A stretch of DNA of 64,000 bases from Chloroflexota bacterium (GTDB lineage Bacteria > Chloroflexota > UBA11872 > UBA12225 > JAJDUF01). Below, piece after piece: positions 38,385 through 46,918 of the stretch (its first letter is position 1; every line of letters begins with the position of its first letter). Made by a program: the position numbers and the translations under genes. The DNA is taken from the NCBI GenBank assembly GCA_022826725.1, contig JAJDUF010000016.1, positions 434,001 through 498,000 of the forward strand, given 5' to 3'. Below the pieces are notes generated by a model. It did no database searches. It was given only the letters and a program-made list of their open reading frames with translations, and was not told where the DNA came from.

Positions 38385-39530
38385 ATGAACAGCGCCATCG
38401 AGACGTTAGCACCCTACGCCTTCACCGCGCTCCGGCAGCGCAAGGAAGCGCTGCAAGCACAGGGCATTGAGCTGCTCGATTTCGGAGTCGGTGATCCTCA
38501 GGACCCTACGCCCGCGTTCATCCGCCAAGCGCTGACTGCCGCCCTGACACCGGAGTCGCGCTATCCCACCTCCGCCGGTCTCCCGGAGCTACGGCAAGCT
38601 ATCGCCGGCTGGTTCGGTCGCCGGTTCGGCGTGACACTCGATCCCGACGTACACGTCTTGCCGGCGAACGGCTCCAAGGAGGCCCTGTTCAACCTGGGAC
38701 TGGCCCTGCTCGACGACCCACGCCGCGGGCCACAGGCCGTCGGTGTGCCGGAGCTGGCCTACCAGGTCTACGCCGACAGCGCCCGACTCCACCATGCCGA
38801 GGTCATCCCCTTGCCGCTCGACACCGACTGGCTGCCCGACCTCAATGCGCTGACGCCCGACGTGCTCGGCCGTCTGCGCCTCCTCTGGCTGAACTATCCC
38901 AACAATCCCACGGGCGCCGTAGCACCACCGTCCTACTACCGTGAGGTGCTCGCCCTGGCCGAGCGCTGGGACTTCTACGTGGCCTCCGACGAGGCCTACA
39001 GCGAGCTGTGGTACGACAGTCCCCCGCCGAGCCTGCTGCAAACCGGGCTGGAGCGGGCTATCGTTATCAACACGCTCTCCAAGCGCAGCAACATGACCGC
39101 CTATCGCAGCGGCCTGATCGCGGGTGACGCGCAGGTGCTCGCCACCCTCCGCAACGTGCGCCCGCGGATGGGGGTGGCGACCCCGGAGTTCATCCAGCAG
39201 GCGGCGCGTGCTGCCTGGGAAGACGAAGCACACGTGACGGCCCAGCGCCTACGCTACGCCGAGCGGCGGCAGCTGTTCATCGAGGTCCTAGCACGCAAGG
39301 AACTGGTCGTAGACGCGAGCGCGGCGACGTTCTACTTGTGGGTCCGCGTACCGGAGCGGGTGGCGGGGCGCTCATCACGGGAGTTCGCCGAGTGGCTGCT
39401 GGAGCGCGGGATTGTCGTGCTCCCAGGCGAGTTCTTGGGAGCGCGCGGCGCCGGGCACGTCCGGCTGGCGCTGGTACCGCCACTGGAGACCTGCCAACGG
39501 GCAGTCGAGATTCTCGACAGCGTGCTCTGA
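38385..39530 (+). CDS. Class I/II aminotransferase (succinyldiaminopimelate transaminase-like)
   Basis: IELLDFGVGDPQDPTPAFIRQAL...LWLNYPNNPTGAVAPPSYYREV...VINTLSKRSNMTAYRSGLIAG; followed by dapD. Confidence 0.88.
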   Translation: MNSAIETLAPYAFTALRQRKEALQAQGIELLDFGVGDPQDPTPAFIRQALTAALTPESRYPTSAGLPELRQAIAGWFGRRFGVTLDPDVHVLPANGSKEALFNLGLALLDDPRRGPQAVGVPELAYQVYADSARLHHAEVIPLPLDTDWLPDLNALTPDVLGRLRLLWLNYPNNPTGAVAPPSYYREVLALAERWDFYVASDEAYSELWYDSPPPSLLQTGLERAIVINTLSKRSNMTAYRSGLIAGDAQVLATLRNVRPRMGVATPEFIQQAARAAWEDEAHVTAQRLRYAERRQLFIEVLARKELVVDASAATFYLWVRVPERVAGRSSREFAEWLLERGIVVLPGEFLGARGAGHVRLALVPPLETCQRAVEILDSVL

Positions 39531-39574
39531 GCGCGGCGGAGGCGCGGACGCACACAACGTAAAGGAGTGGACTG

Positions 39575-40402
39575 ATGGATCGAGAGACGATGCAGACGCT
39601 GATCGAGGCTGCGGCCAGTGGCGAGCGCTCGGCGGATGATGCCGTGGTCGGCGCGGCCGTGGAAGCGACGATTGCGGCGCTCGACGACGGCAGCCTGCGG
39701 GTTGCTGAGCAAAGTGGGCCGGGCGAGTGGCGAGTCAACGCCTGGGCCAAGCAAGCCATCCTGCTCTACTTCGGTATGCAGGACATGGTCATCCACGAGG
39801 TCGGACCGTTCCAATTCCACGACAAGGTACCGCTCAAGCGCAACCTGGACGCCGCCGGCGTGCGGGTCGTTCCGCCCGGCACGGCCCGGTACGGCTCGTT
39901 CTTGGAGCCGGGGGTCATTCTCATGCCCGGTTATGTCAACATCGGCGGCTGGGTGGGTGCCGGGACGATGGTGGACACCTGGGCAACGGTCGGCTCGTGT
40001 GCCCAAATCGGTCGCAACGTGCATCTCGCGGGCGGCGTGGGTATCGGCGGCGTCCTGGAGCCGCCGCAGGCCCAGCCGGTTATCGTCGAGGACAACGCCT
40101 TCATCGGCAGCCGGTGCATCATTGTCGAGGGCGCAGTGATCGAAGAGGAGGCCGTGTTGGGCGCTGGCGTGATGATTACGGCGAGCAGCAGGATTGTTGA
40201 CGTGCGGGAAGGCGCCGACGGCCAGGTTTATCGCGGCCGGGTGCCGGCGCGGGCGGTTGTGGTGGACGGCGTGTATCCTCGCCAGTTCCCCGGCGGCGCT
40301 GCCTACATCCGCTGCGCCTACATCATCGGTACACGCAGCGAGCGGCACGACAAGAATCTCTCGCTCGAACAGGCGCTCCGCGACTACGACGTCACGGTCT
40401 AA
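39575..40402 (+). CDS. dapD: 2,3,4,5-tetrahydropyridine-2,6-dicarboxylate N-succinyltransferase
   Basis: VRVVPPGTARYGSFLEPGVILMPGYVNIGGWVGAGTMVDTWATVGSCAQIGRNVHLAGGVGIGGVLEPPQAQPVIVEDNAFIGSRCIIVEGAVI. Confidence 0.95.
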   Translation: MDRETMQTLIEAAASGERSADDAVVGAAVEATIAALDDGSLRVAEQSGPGEWRVNAWAKQAILLYFGMQDMVIHEVGPFQFHDKVPLKRNLDAAGVRVVPPGTARYGSFLEPGVILMPGYVNIGGWVGAGTMVDTWATVGSCAQIGRNVHLAGGVGIGGVLEPPQAQPVIVEDNAFIGSRCIIVEGAVIEEEAVLGAGVMITASSRIVDVREGADGQVYRGRVPARAVVVDGVYPRQFPGGAAYIRCAYIIGTRSERHDKNLSLEQALRDYDVTV

Positions 40403-40534
40403 ACGGTTGTAAATAGATCGAAGGTACGCCACGGAAGCATCCTGGAAATGCCGAATGCCGATACCAGGTTCCGGGCTGCCTCCAAGCGCGCGTAGCCCTT
40501 GACATGCGAGCAGGAATACGGTAGAGCCTGTGCC

Positions 40535-41401
40535 ATGGAATTACTGACCTTCAAAATAATCGCCGCCGCTGCGATGGTCGCCATGGCCGTATTCGGCGGC
40601 GTGATCCCCCTCTATGCGGCCCGCATGGCGGGCAGCCAGCGCTTCTTTTCGTTGGGTAATGCCTTTACCGGCGGCATTTTCCTCGGTCTTGGATTCATCC
40701 ACTTCCTGCCCGATGGAATCCATGAGCTTGAAGAGCTTGTGGACTACCCCCTGGCAGTGCTGATGGCGACGGTGGGGCTGGGTGTGCTCCTGTTGATTGA
40801 CCGTGTCATTCTCGGCGATCGCTATGGCGAGGAGGACCTGGTCAACCAGAATCCCCGGGCATTCTACCCGTATTTGCTGCTGGCGCTCCTATCGGTCCAC
40901 TCCTTCATCGTCGGGGTTTCGCTCGGCCTTGAGCATCACGTGTTGGCCGCGATCGTCATTGTCGTGGGCGTGCTCGCCCACAAGGCATCGGAAACCTTTG
41001 CCCTGATGGTGAGCACGCATACGGCCGGGCTGGCAGCGAGAGCACAGAAAATCATCCTGACGCTCTTTGCCGCGATGACCCCGGTCGGGGTGGCGGTCGG
41101 CTTGCTGGCAACCAACACCTTAGGAGAAAATGAAACCGCCACCGCTTGGGCGATTGGGCTTTTCAACTCGTTCGCGGCCGGAACCTTTATCTACATGGCA
41201 ATCGTCGAAATGATTGACGCCGAGTTGGCGCGGCGCGACGTGCGCGTAGCGAAGTTCGTGATGAGTGTCATCACCGGCGCCGATGACGTGCCGATGCCCA
41301 CGAAGGACACGGACCGGTGGCTGAAGTTCATCCTGATTATCGCGGGTGTCGCGCTGATCGCGGTGCTGGCCCAATGGACACACGTCCCACATGCCCATTA
41401 G
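40535..41401 (+). CDS. ZIP family metal transporter
   Basis: GNAFTGGIFLGLGFIHFLPDGIHEL; ALLSVHSFIVGVSLGLEH; VGVLAHKASETFALMVS; FAAGTFIYMAIVEMI. Confidence 0.93.
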   Translation: MELLTFKIIAAAAMVAMAVFGGVIPLYAARMAGSQRFFSLGNAFTGGIFLGLGFIHFLPDGIHELEELVDYPLAVLMATVGLGVLLLIDRVILGDRYGEEDLVNQNPRAFYPYLLLALLSVHSFIVGVSLGLEHHVLAAIVIVVGVLAHKASETFALMVSTHTAGLAARAQKIILTLFAAMTPVGVAVGLLATNTLGENETATAWAIGLFNSFAAGTFIYMAIVEMIDAELARRDVRVAKFVMSVITGADDVPMPTKDTDRWLKFILIIAGVALIAVLAQWTHVPHAH

Positions 41402-41490
41402 CGCATAGCAGCAACCTTACCGGACCCTGAAAACCCCGCAACCGTCCTCTGCGCCTCCATGGCACCTCTGCTGGCCGCAGCCTCCACCAG

Positions 41491-43038
41491 CTAACCCGCC
41501 GCGCTGATGGCGAGAATCGTACCGCGGCCGAACTCGGTCACGACCAGCGAACCGTCGGGGGCCACGGTCACGTCGGCGGGCAGGCGTAGCCCCGCGGCGA
41601 ACTCCTGCACCTCGGCCCATTGGAACGCACCGGCCGCATCGCGGTGGAGTACCACGCGATGTAGCTCCCCTGGTAGGAAGAGCACCACAAAGGCGTTGTC
41701 GCGGTAGTCCGCCGGGAACTGCGCGGCTGCGTAGATCGTAATACCGGCCGGCGCCCGGTGCGGCGGCCAGATGGCGATGGGCGGGCGGGTTGCCGACGAC
41801 GGCGGGGGAAAGCCGAATGCCTCCGGGTAGCCATAGTGCTCGCCCGGCAGGACGAGGTTCAGTTCATCCACCGGTGCGCCAAGTGTCGTCCACGCGGCAT
41901 CCCCGGCGAAGGCATCGGGACCGTTGTCGGTGACCAATAGCTCGCCGCGTCCGGTGAACGCCAACCCGAACGGATTGCGAAAGCCACGGGCGAATACCCG
42001 CACGTTGCTGCCGTCGGGGTCGGCTACCAGGATGGTACCGCCCAGCGGCTCGCGCTCCGGGCCGTGGTCCGAGGTGCCGCCCTGGCCCAGATACAGCCGC
42101 CCGTCGGGGCCGAAGGCCAACTGCTGGTTGTGGTGCCACAGATAATGGCCGGCGAGCAGGTCGCGCAAGATCGGTCGTGATTCGTCGGCAGCGCCATCAC
42201 CGGTTGTGTCGCGCAAGGCCACGACCTCACCGCGTTGGTCCGCGATAAAGGCGTGCGAGACGTACAGATCATCACCACGAAACGCCAGACCGGTCACCAG
42301 CCCGAGGCCGGAGGCGAACACGCGGCGGTCGGCGGCTCGCCCCGCGGTGACGGCAAAGCTGATGATCTCGCCGGCAAAGTCGTCCCCGGCGGCCCCGGCC
42401 GAGCCGACGACGGTGTGGACCCCGACATACAGCCGGCCATCCGGACCGAAGCGCACCACCGTGGGACGCTGCAAGTCCGTTACCAGGCGCTGCACCCGGA
42501 AGCCCGGTGGCACCGTCACCCGTGACCGATCAACCCCTGGCGCTACCGTGTCCGGCGCCACGAGCACCGCCGCGAGTGCTCCGGCCACACCCAGCGCCAC
42601 GAACATTGTGACCGTGAGGAGCAGCAAGGCCAGTCCCACCATCCGGTCTCGCTGGGCAACGCGAAAGAGTAGCCAGGTCAGGGCGAGTCCCAGCGTCACC
42701 CCCAACAGCGTGGCGGCAGCACTCCCGGCCGTCGCCGGCAGGTCGAGCGGCACAACTTGGCCCTCCGGCAGCGCGACATCCGGGGTGAGCGCCCGCAGTA
42801 AGGTATTGATGAGCAGCGCCGGATAGGTGGTGGCCAGGAGGAGAAAGGCACCGGTGCTGCCGACGGCCACGACGGCGAGCGTAGTTGCTCGCCCCGGCGT
42901 CGCGTCCCCGCGTCGGAGGACCCGGATCGCTCCCATGAGGGCACCGACGCCGAAGGTACACAGCGCGATGGCGAGCGCCGGTGCTACGAGCATGAGCAGC
43001 ATCGTACCACGCCGTTCATCCGGCTGGGGTGAGGTCAA
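41491..43038 (-). CDS. PQQ-dependent sugar dehydrogenase-like propeller protein with N-terminal TM domain
   Basis: FRVQRLVTDLQRPTVVRFGPDGRLYVG; RPILRDLLAGHYLWHHNQQLAFGPDGRLYLGQGGTSDHG; ARGFRNPFGLAFTGRGELLVTDNGPD; several N-terminal hydrophobic segments. Confidence 0.87.
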   Translation of the reverse strand: MTSPQPDERRGTMLLMLVAPALAIALCTFGVGALMGAIRVLRRGDATPGRATTLAVVAVGSTGAFLLLATTYPALLINTLLRALTPDVALPEGQVVPLDLPATAGSAAATLLGVTLGLALTWLLFRVAQRDRMVGLALLLLTVTMFVALGVAGALAAVLVAPDTVAPGVDRSRVTVPPGFRVQRLVTDLQRPTVVRFGPDGRLYVGVHTVVGSAGAAGDDFAGEIISFAVTAGRAADRRVFASGLGLVTGLAFRGDDLYVSHAFIADQRGEVVALRDTTGDGAADESRPILRDLLAGHYLWHHNQQLAFGPDGRLYLGQGGTSDHGPEREPLGGTILVADPDGSNVRVFARGFRNPFGLAFTGRGELLVTDNGPDAFAGDAAWTTLGAPVDELNLVLPGEHYGYPEAFGFPPPSSATRPPIAIWPPHRAPAGITIYAAAQFPADYRDNAFVVLFLPGELHRVVLHRDAAGAFQWAEVQEFAAGLRLPADVTVAPDGSLVVTEFGRGTILAISAAG

Positions 43039-43121
43039 GTATCTACATGGATAGACCGGATAGGGAATGGCGAGGGAGCCTAGTTGAGAGGTGAGTGAGC
43101 AGGCCAGTGGCTACCGAACTC

Positions 43122-43679
43122 CTAGGCGGCGGCCCGATGGTCACGGCGGGCGGCGTGCCGCCGCACAGACGACCACGCCGGATGACCTGCGCGGTCGGGC
43201 GCTGGCAGCGGTGCCGGGTTGCACCCACGGCCGCTGGAGCGAGCGCTTGCTAGGAATTGGTCGGGAACCGGGTACTGGACGATCACCGCGCATTGGGCGG
43301 GAACGGCCGGTGTGGCGTGCTCAATGTCGCGGAGGGCGGCCAACGCGACCAGGCTCCAGCCGAGGACAGCGCCAATGGCAACAACCGCCAGAGCAATGCC
43401 TTCCAGCGCAAAGCTCCCCAGCGGCGAGAACGGCATGTCGGCGCTGCCCCAAGTCAATGCCTGGCGGGCCAGGTAAGACACGCTCCATACACCAAGCGCT
43501 AACCCCAAGACGCGCGGCCAACTCGCCACTCGCGTCTTGGGAGCAGTAGATGGTGCCGGCACTGGCACCGTAGGTATCGCTGCCGGCAGGGCAGTGCCGG
43601 CGTCGCTATAGCGTACCGGGGGCAGCACTGCCCCACGTCGAACGTCCGCTGCCGCTGACCACTTTCGCATCGTTGTCAC
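43122..43679 (-). CDS. Hypothetical small membrane protein (candidate SOS-regulated)
   Basis: ORF with hydrophobic segments VLGLALGVWSVSYLARQ and LEGIALAVVAIGAVLGWSLVALAAL; SOS-like box upstream. Confidence 0.5.
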   Translation of the reverse strand: MTTMRKWSAAADVRRGAVLPPVRYSDAGTALPAAIPTVPVPAPSTAPKTRVASWPRVLGLALGVWSVSYLARQALTWGSADMPFSPLGSFALEGIALAVVAIGAVLGWSLVALAALRDIEHATPAVPAQCAVIVQYPVPDQFLASARSSGRGCNPAPLPAPDRAGHPAWSSVRRHAARRDHRAAA

Positions 43680-43716
43680 TCCTAGAACTTGTGATCTATC
43701 GAACTCTCGAACTATA

Positions 43717-43728
43717 GAACGCGCGTTC
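43717..43728. promoter_or_regulatory. Candidate LexA/SOS box
   Basis: AGAACGCGCGTTCT perfect palindrome containing GAAC-N4-GTTC, 38 bp upstream of the 43122..43679 (-) start. Confidence 0.6.
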
Positions 43729-43884
43729 TTTCAGAAGGTTGCGGCCGCGATGCGGGGGCGTCTCCGCGCACCGGCCAGGCATCGAGACGGACGGCGTGCT
43801 ATGCTGGCCCCGCTCTGTAACGAACGACGGTCGGCAAGCAACCTCGCGGAAAACCGAAAGAACACGCTACGGGGAGAGCACAGC

Positions 43885-44925
43885 ATGAGCGATGATGGTG
43901 ACTACAGAAGGGTGGATCCGAGCCGCCTGGAGCAGCTCGTAACCAAGCTCTTCAGCGCAGCCGGGGTCAGTGACGAGGACGCCCAGTTCATGGGGCACGT
44001 CCTCACCGACGCCGACCTGCGCGGGGTCCACACCCACGGCACCCGGTTTGCGCCGCGCTACGTCGAGGGCCTGCGGGCCGGCGGCACGAAAGCACGGCCG
44101 AACCGCCGGCTGGTGGTGGACGCTGGCGCAGTCGGATTGTACGACGGGGATGGCGGCTTGGGCCACGTTGCTGCGGCTGAAGCCACGGAGATCGCCATTC
44201 GGAAAGCCAAGGAGCACGGGATGGGCAGTGTGAGTGTGCGACGCAACGGCCACTGCGGCGCCATCGCCTACTACGCGCAAATGGCGGTGGATGCCGGGTG
44301 TCTCGCGTTCGCCGCCACGACGGGGGGCACCGCTATTGCCCCGGTCGGCGGCATCGAGGCACGCTGCGGCCTCAACCCGATCTCGTGGGCCGCGCCCACG
44401 CGCCGCGGCTGGGCATTCAACCTCGATATGGCGCCATCGGTCGTGGCCGGCTCCAAGGTAGATATGGTCCGGCAGCGTGGCGAGCGCCTCCCCTGGGGCT
44501 GGGCGATTGACGCCAAGGGCGAGCCGACGGATGATCCGGTCGCTGCGCGGGAGGGGGGCACCTTGCTGCCCATCGGCAGCTACAAAGGTGTAGGGCTGTC
44601 TATTGCTGCCGAAATCCTGTGCGGTGTCTTCTCCGGCAGCAAGTTCGGGGAGACCGGGGGTGGCTCCGGGCACCTGTTCCAGGCCATTGACATCGAACAC
44701 GTCATGCCGCTCGACGAGTTCACCGCGCGGATGGAGCGGATGATCGAGTACGTGAAAAGCTCGGCGCTCGCGCCAGGGTCATCCGGCATCACGCTGCCGG
44801 GCGAGTTGGAGTGGCAGAAGCGGCAGGAGTACACGACCCACGGCATCCCCCTCGACGGGCCAACACGGGACGGCCTGCGGGAGGCGGCCGACGAGGCTGG
44901 TGCTCCCTACGACATCGAGCTATAG
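43885..44925 (+). CDS. Ldh family oxidoreductase, second paralogue
   Basis: DADLRGVHTHGTRFAPRYVEGLRAGG...GMGSVSVRRNGHCGAIAYYAQMAVDAGCLAFAATTGGTAIAPVGGIEARCGLNPISWAAPT. Confidence 0.92.
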   Translation: MSDDGDYRRVDPSRLEQLVTKLFSAAGVSDEDAQFMGHVLTDADLRGVHTHGTRFAPRYVEGLRAGGTKARPNRRLVVDAGAVGLYDGDGGLGHVAAAEATEIAIRKAKEHGMGSVSVRRNGHCGAIAYYAQMAVDAGCLAFAATTGGTAIAPVGGIEARCGLNPISWAAPTRRGWAFNLDMAPSVVAGSKVDMVRQRGERLPWGWAIDAKGEPTDDPVAAREGGTLLPIGSYKGVGLSIAAEILCGVFSGSKFGETGGGSGHLFQAIDIEHVMPLDEFTARMERMIEYVKSSALAPGSSGITLPGELEWQKRQEYTTHGIPLDGPTRDGLREAADEAGAPYDIEL

Positions 44926-44981
44926 TCGGGGGGCGAGGGTCAGCGATTCCGGCACAGCGCAAGCCGGTACAATTGCCGGTC

Positions 44982-45929
44982 GTGGCTCTTTCATCCCGGC
45001 GGACCTCGGTCACTGCTCGCGCTGCTCCGACGCAGCACCGCCCGCTCACCGTCCCGGCAGCCCTCTTTGCGCTCTTGCTCGCCATTCTGTGGAGTGGCCT
45101 GCCCATCGCGACCAAGGTCGGTCTCGACTACGCCCCTCCCTTGCGCTTGAGCGCGATGCGGTTTGTCGTCGGCGGGGTCGTGGTCCTGTGCTGGGCACTG
45201 CTCACCAAGACGGACTTGCGCCTCCGCTCCGGCGAGTGGAAGGCCCTCGCCATCCTCGGCGTCCTGTTCTCCGTGCAGATCGCCTTTCTCAATATCGGCC
45301 TCGATCTGACTACCGCCGGGCACAACGTCGTCTTGACCGTCACCTTTCCGATCTGGGTAGCCGTCCTGGCCCACTTCTTTGTACCCGGTGATCGGCTCAC
45401 CAGGCCGAAGCTCCTCGGCGTGTTCATCGCCTACGGCGGGATGGTGCTGCTGTTCGCCGACAGCCTGGGGGGACAGGCCACGGTGCTGATGGGGGATGTC
45501 TTCTCGGCTATCTCCGGTTTCTTGCTCGGCGCGCGCCATGTCTACAACGCGCGTATGGTCCAGAGGCTGCATCCGGCCAAACTGCTGTTGGCGCAAGCCG
45601 TCTGCGGCACGGTGTCGCTCATGACGGCAAGCCTGCTCTTCGAAGACGTAGCCATCGAGTGGACGGCCCAGCTGGCGACCTCGGTGTTCTATCAAGGGGT
45701 GGTGGTCGCCGGCTTCTGCTTTATCGGCAGCCTGTGGCTACTCAAGCGCTACTTTCCCTCGCAGGTGAGCGTCATTTCGCTCACCCAGCCGCTCTTCAGT
45801 ATCGTCGCGGCCTGGATCATCCTGGGCGAGCCTTTAAGCTCGACGCTCTGGTTGAGCGCTGCACTGGTGATACTGGGCGCCTGGCTGGTCCGGCAGCGCC
45901 CACGGTGGGCCAGCAAAAATCCCGCCTGA
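44982..45929 (+). CDS. DMT/EamA family transporter
   Basis: ~10 hydrophobic segments; LLAILWSGLPIATKVGLDYAPPLRLSAMRFVVGGVVVL; VSVISLTQPLFSIVAAWIILGEPLSSTLWLSAALVILGAWLV; GTG start proposed. Confidence 0.92.
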   Translation: MALSSRRTSVTARAAPTQHRPLTVPAALFALLLAILWSGLPIATKVGLDYAPPLRLSAMRFVVGGVVVLCWALLTKTDLRLRSGEWKALAILGVLFSVQIAFLNIGLDLTTAGHNVVLTVTFPIWVAVLAHFFVPGDRLTRPKLLGVFIAYGGMVLLFADSLGGQATVLMGDVFSAISGFLLGARHVYNARMVQRLHPAKLLLAQAVCGTVSLMTASLLFEDVAIEWTAQLATSVFYQGVVVAGFCFIGSLWLLKRYFPSQVSVISLTQPLFSIVAAWIILGEPLSSTLWLSAALVILGAWLVRQRPRWASKNPA

Positions 45930-46047
45930 CAACTTCGGCATTTCTGCGGCGTACTCAAGGCGTACTCAAAACGAATTGGTATAACGTAACCGTCTGGTCC
46001 ATGTCGTCGAAGCATATCTACACCATCCAGTCTGATGGAGGACCGTC

Positions 46048-46398
46048 ATGCGTTGCACCGTAGACGATACGTTACTCGCCGAGGCCCAGAAAATTCTGCG
46101 TACCGGCAACGCCGAAGAGACGGTCGCAGCCAGCCTGAGAGAAACCATCCGCAGCCGAGCCGAGCCGATGGAGCTACCGCTGTACCTGAGCAGCGATGAG
46201 GATTTCGAGCGGTTTCGCCGCGCGCTCCACCACCCACGCACACCGGAAGAGCTAGAGCGCCGCCGTGAGGCCATAGAGGCAGCGGACCGACTGCGGGCGG
46301 CGATAGGCCCGGACCCGGACTTTAACACGGCGGACATCATCCGCGACATACGCGACCGCGCGGCTGCCGGGCTACCCGAGGAAGAGTATGAAGAGTGA
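46048..46398 (+). CDS. Antitoxin-like protein (VapB-type N-terminus with long C-terminal extension)
   Basis: MRCTVDDTLLAEAQKILRTGNAEETVAASLRETIRS; overlaps downstream PIN-domain gene by 11 bp. Confidence 0.7.
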   Translation: MRCTVDDTLLAEAQKILRTGNAEETVAASLRETIRSRAEPMELPLYLSSDEDFERFRRALHHPRTPEELERRREAIEAADRLRAAIGPDPDFNTADIIRDIRDRAAAGLPEEEYEE

Positions 46399-46837
46399 TT
46401 CCCCGCTGCCCACCATCGTCCCTGACGCAAGTGTTGGGGCCAAATGGTACTTCGACGACGAGGCATATACAGTTCAAGCACGTGCGCTCCTAGAGCAGTT
46501 TCACGACGACACAATCTCCCTCACAGTCCCCGACTGCTTCTTCTACGAGTTGCTCTCGATGCTCCGCAGAGGAGAACGGCGCCGGCCGCCGCGTGCCACG
46601 CCAGCAAGAAGCGGTGAAATCATCGCCAAACTAGCGACACTGCCTCTCGCCAGGATGGACAGCGCCCCTCTGCTTCCAGGTGCTCTTCAGGCCTCGCGCA
46701 CCTACGATATTGCGCCCTACGACGCACTCTACCTGACCGCGGCCGAGCGGATCGGAGCGACGTTCATAACTGCCGATAGACGCCCTTACCAACGCATCCA
46801 GCAGTTGGCCTATGTGCGCTGGCTTGGTGATGTGTAA
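46388..46837 (+). CDS. PIN domain toxin (VapC family)
   Basis: TIVPDASVGAKWYFDDE; VPDCFFYELLSMLRR; YDIAPYDALYLTAAERIGATFITADRR. Confidence 0.9.
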   Translation: MKSDSPLPTIVPDASVGAKWYFDDEAYTVQARALLEQFHDDTISLTVPDCFFYELLSMLRRGERRRPPRATPARSGEIIAKLATLPLARMDSAPLLPGALQASRTYDIAPYDALYLTAAERIGATFITADRRPYQRIQQLAYVRWLGDV

Positions 46838-46918
46838 CTTGCCGGCGGCGACCACAACGCTGACACGAAGCCACTAATCACGTATGCTGTCGGCCAGAAA
46901 GCGTAGACAGGGCATGCG

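Noticed and set aside
39332-40432. 366-aa minus-strand ORF
   Set aside because: Antisense to dapD and the aminotransferase; no recognisable motifs
40499-40527. Possible promoter TTGACA-17-TAGAGC upstream of the ZIP transporter
   Set aside because: -35 is perfect but -10 is weak and lies only 7 bp before the proposed ATG; insufficient support
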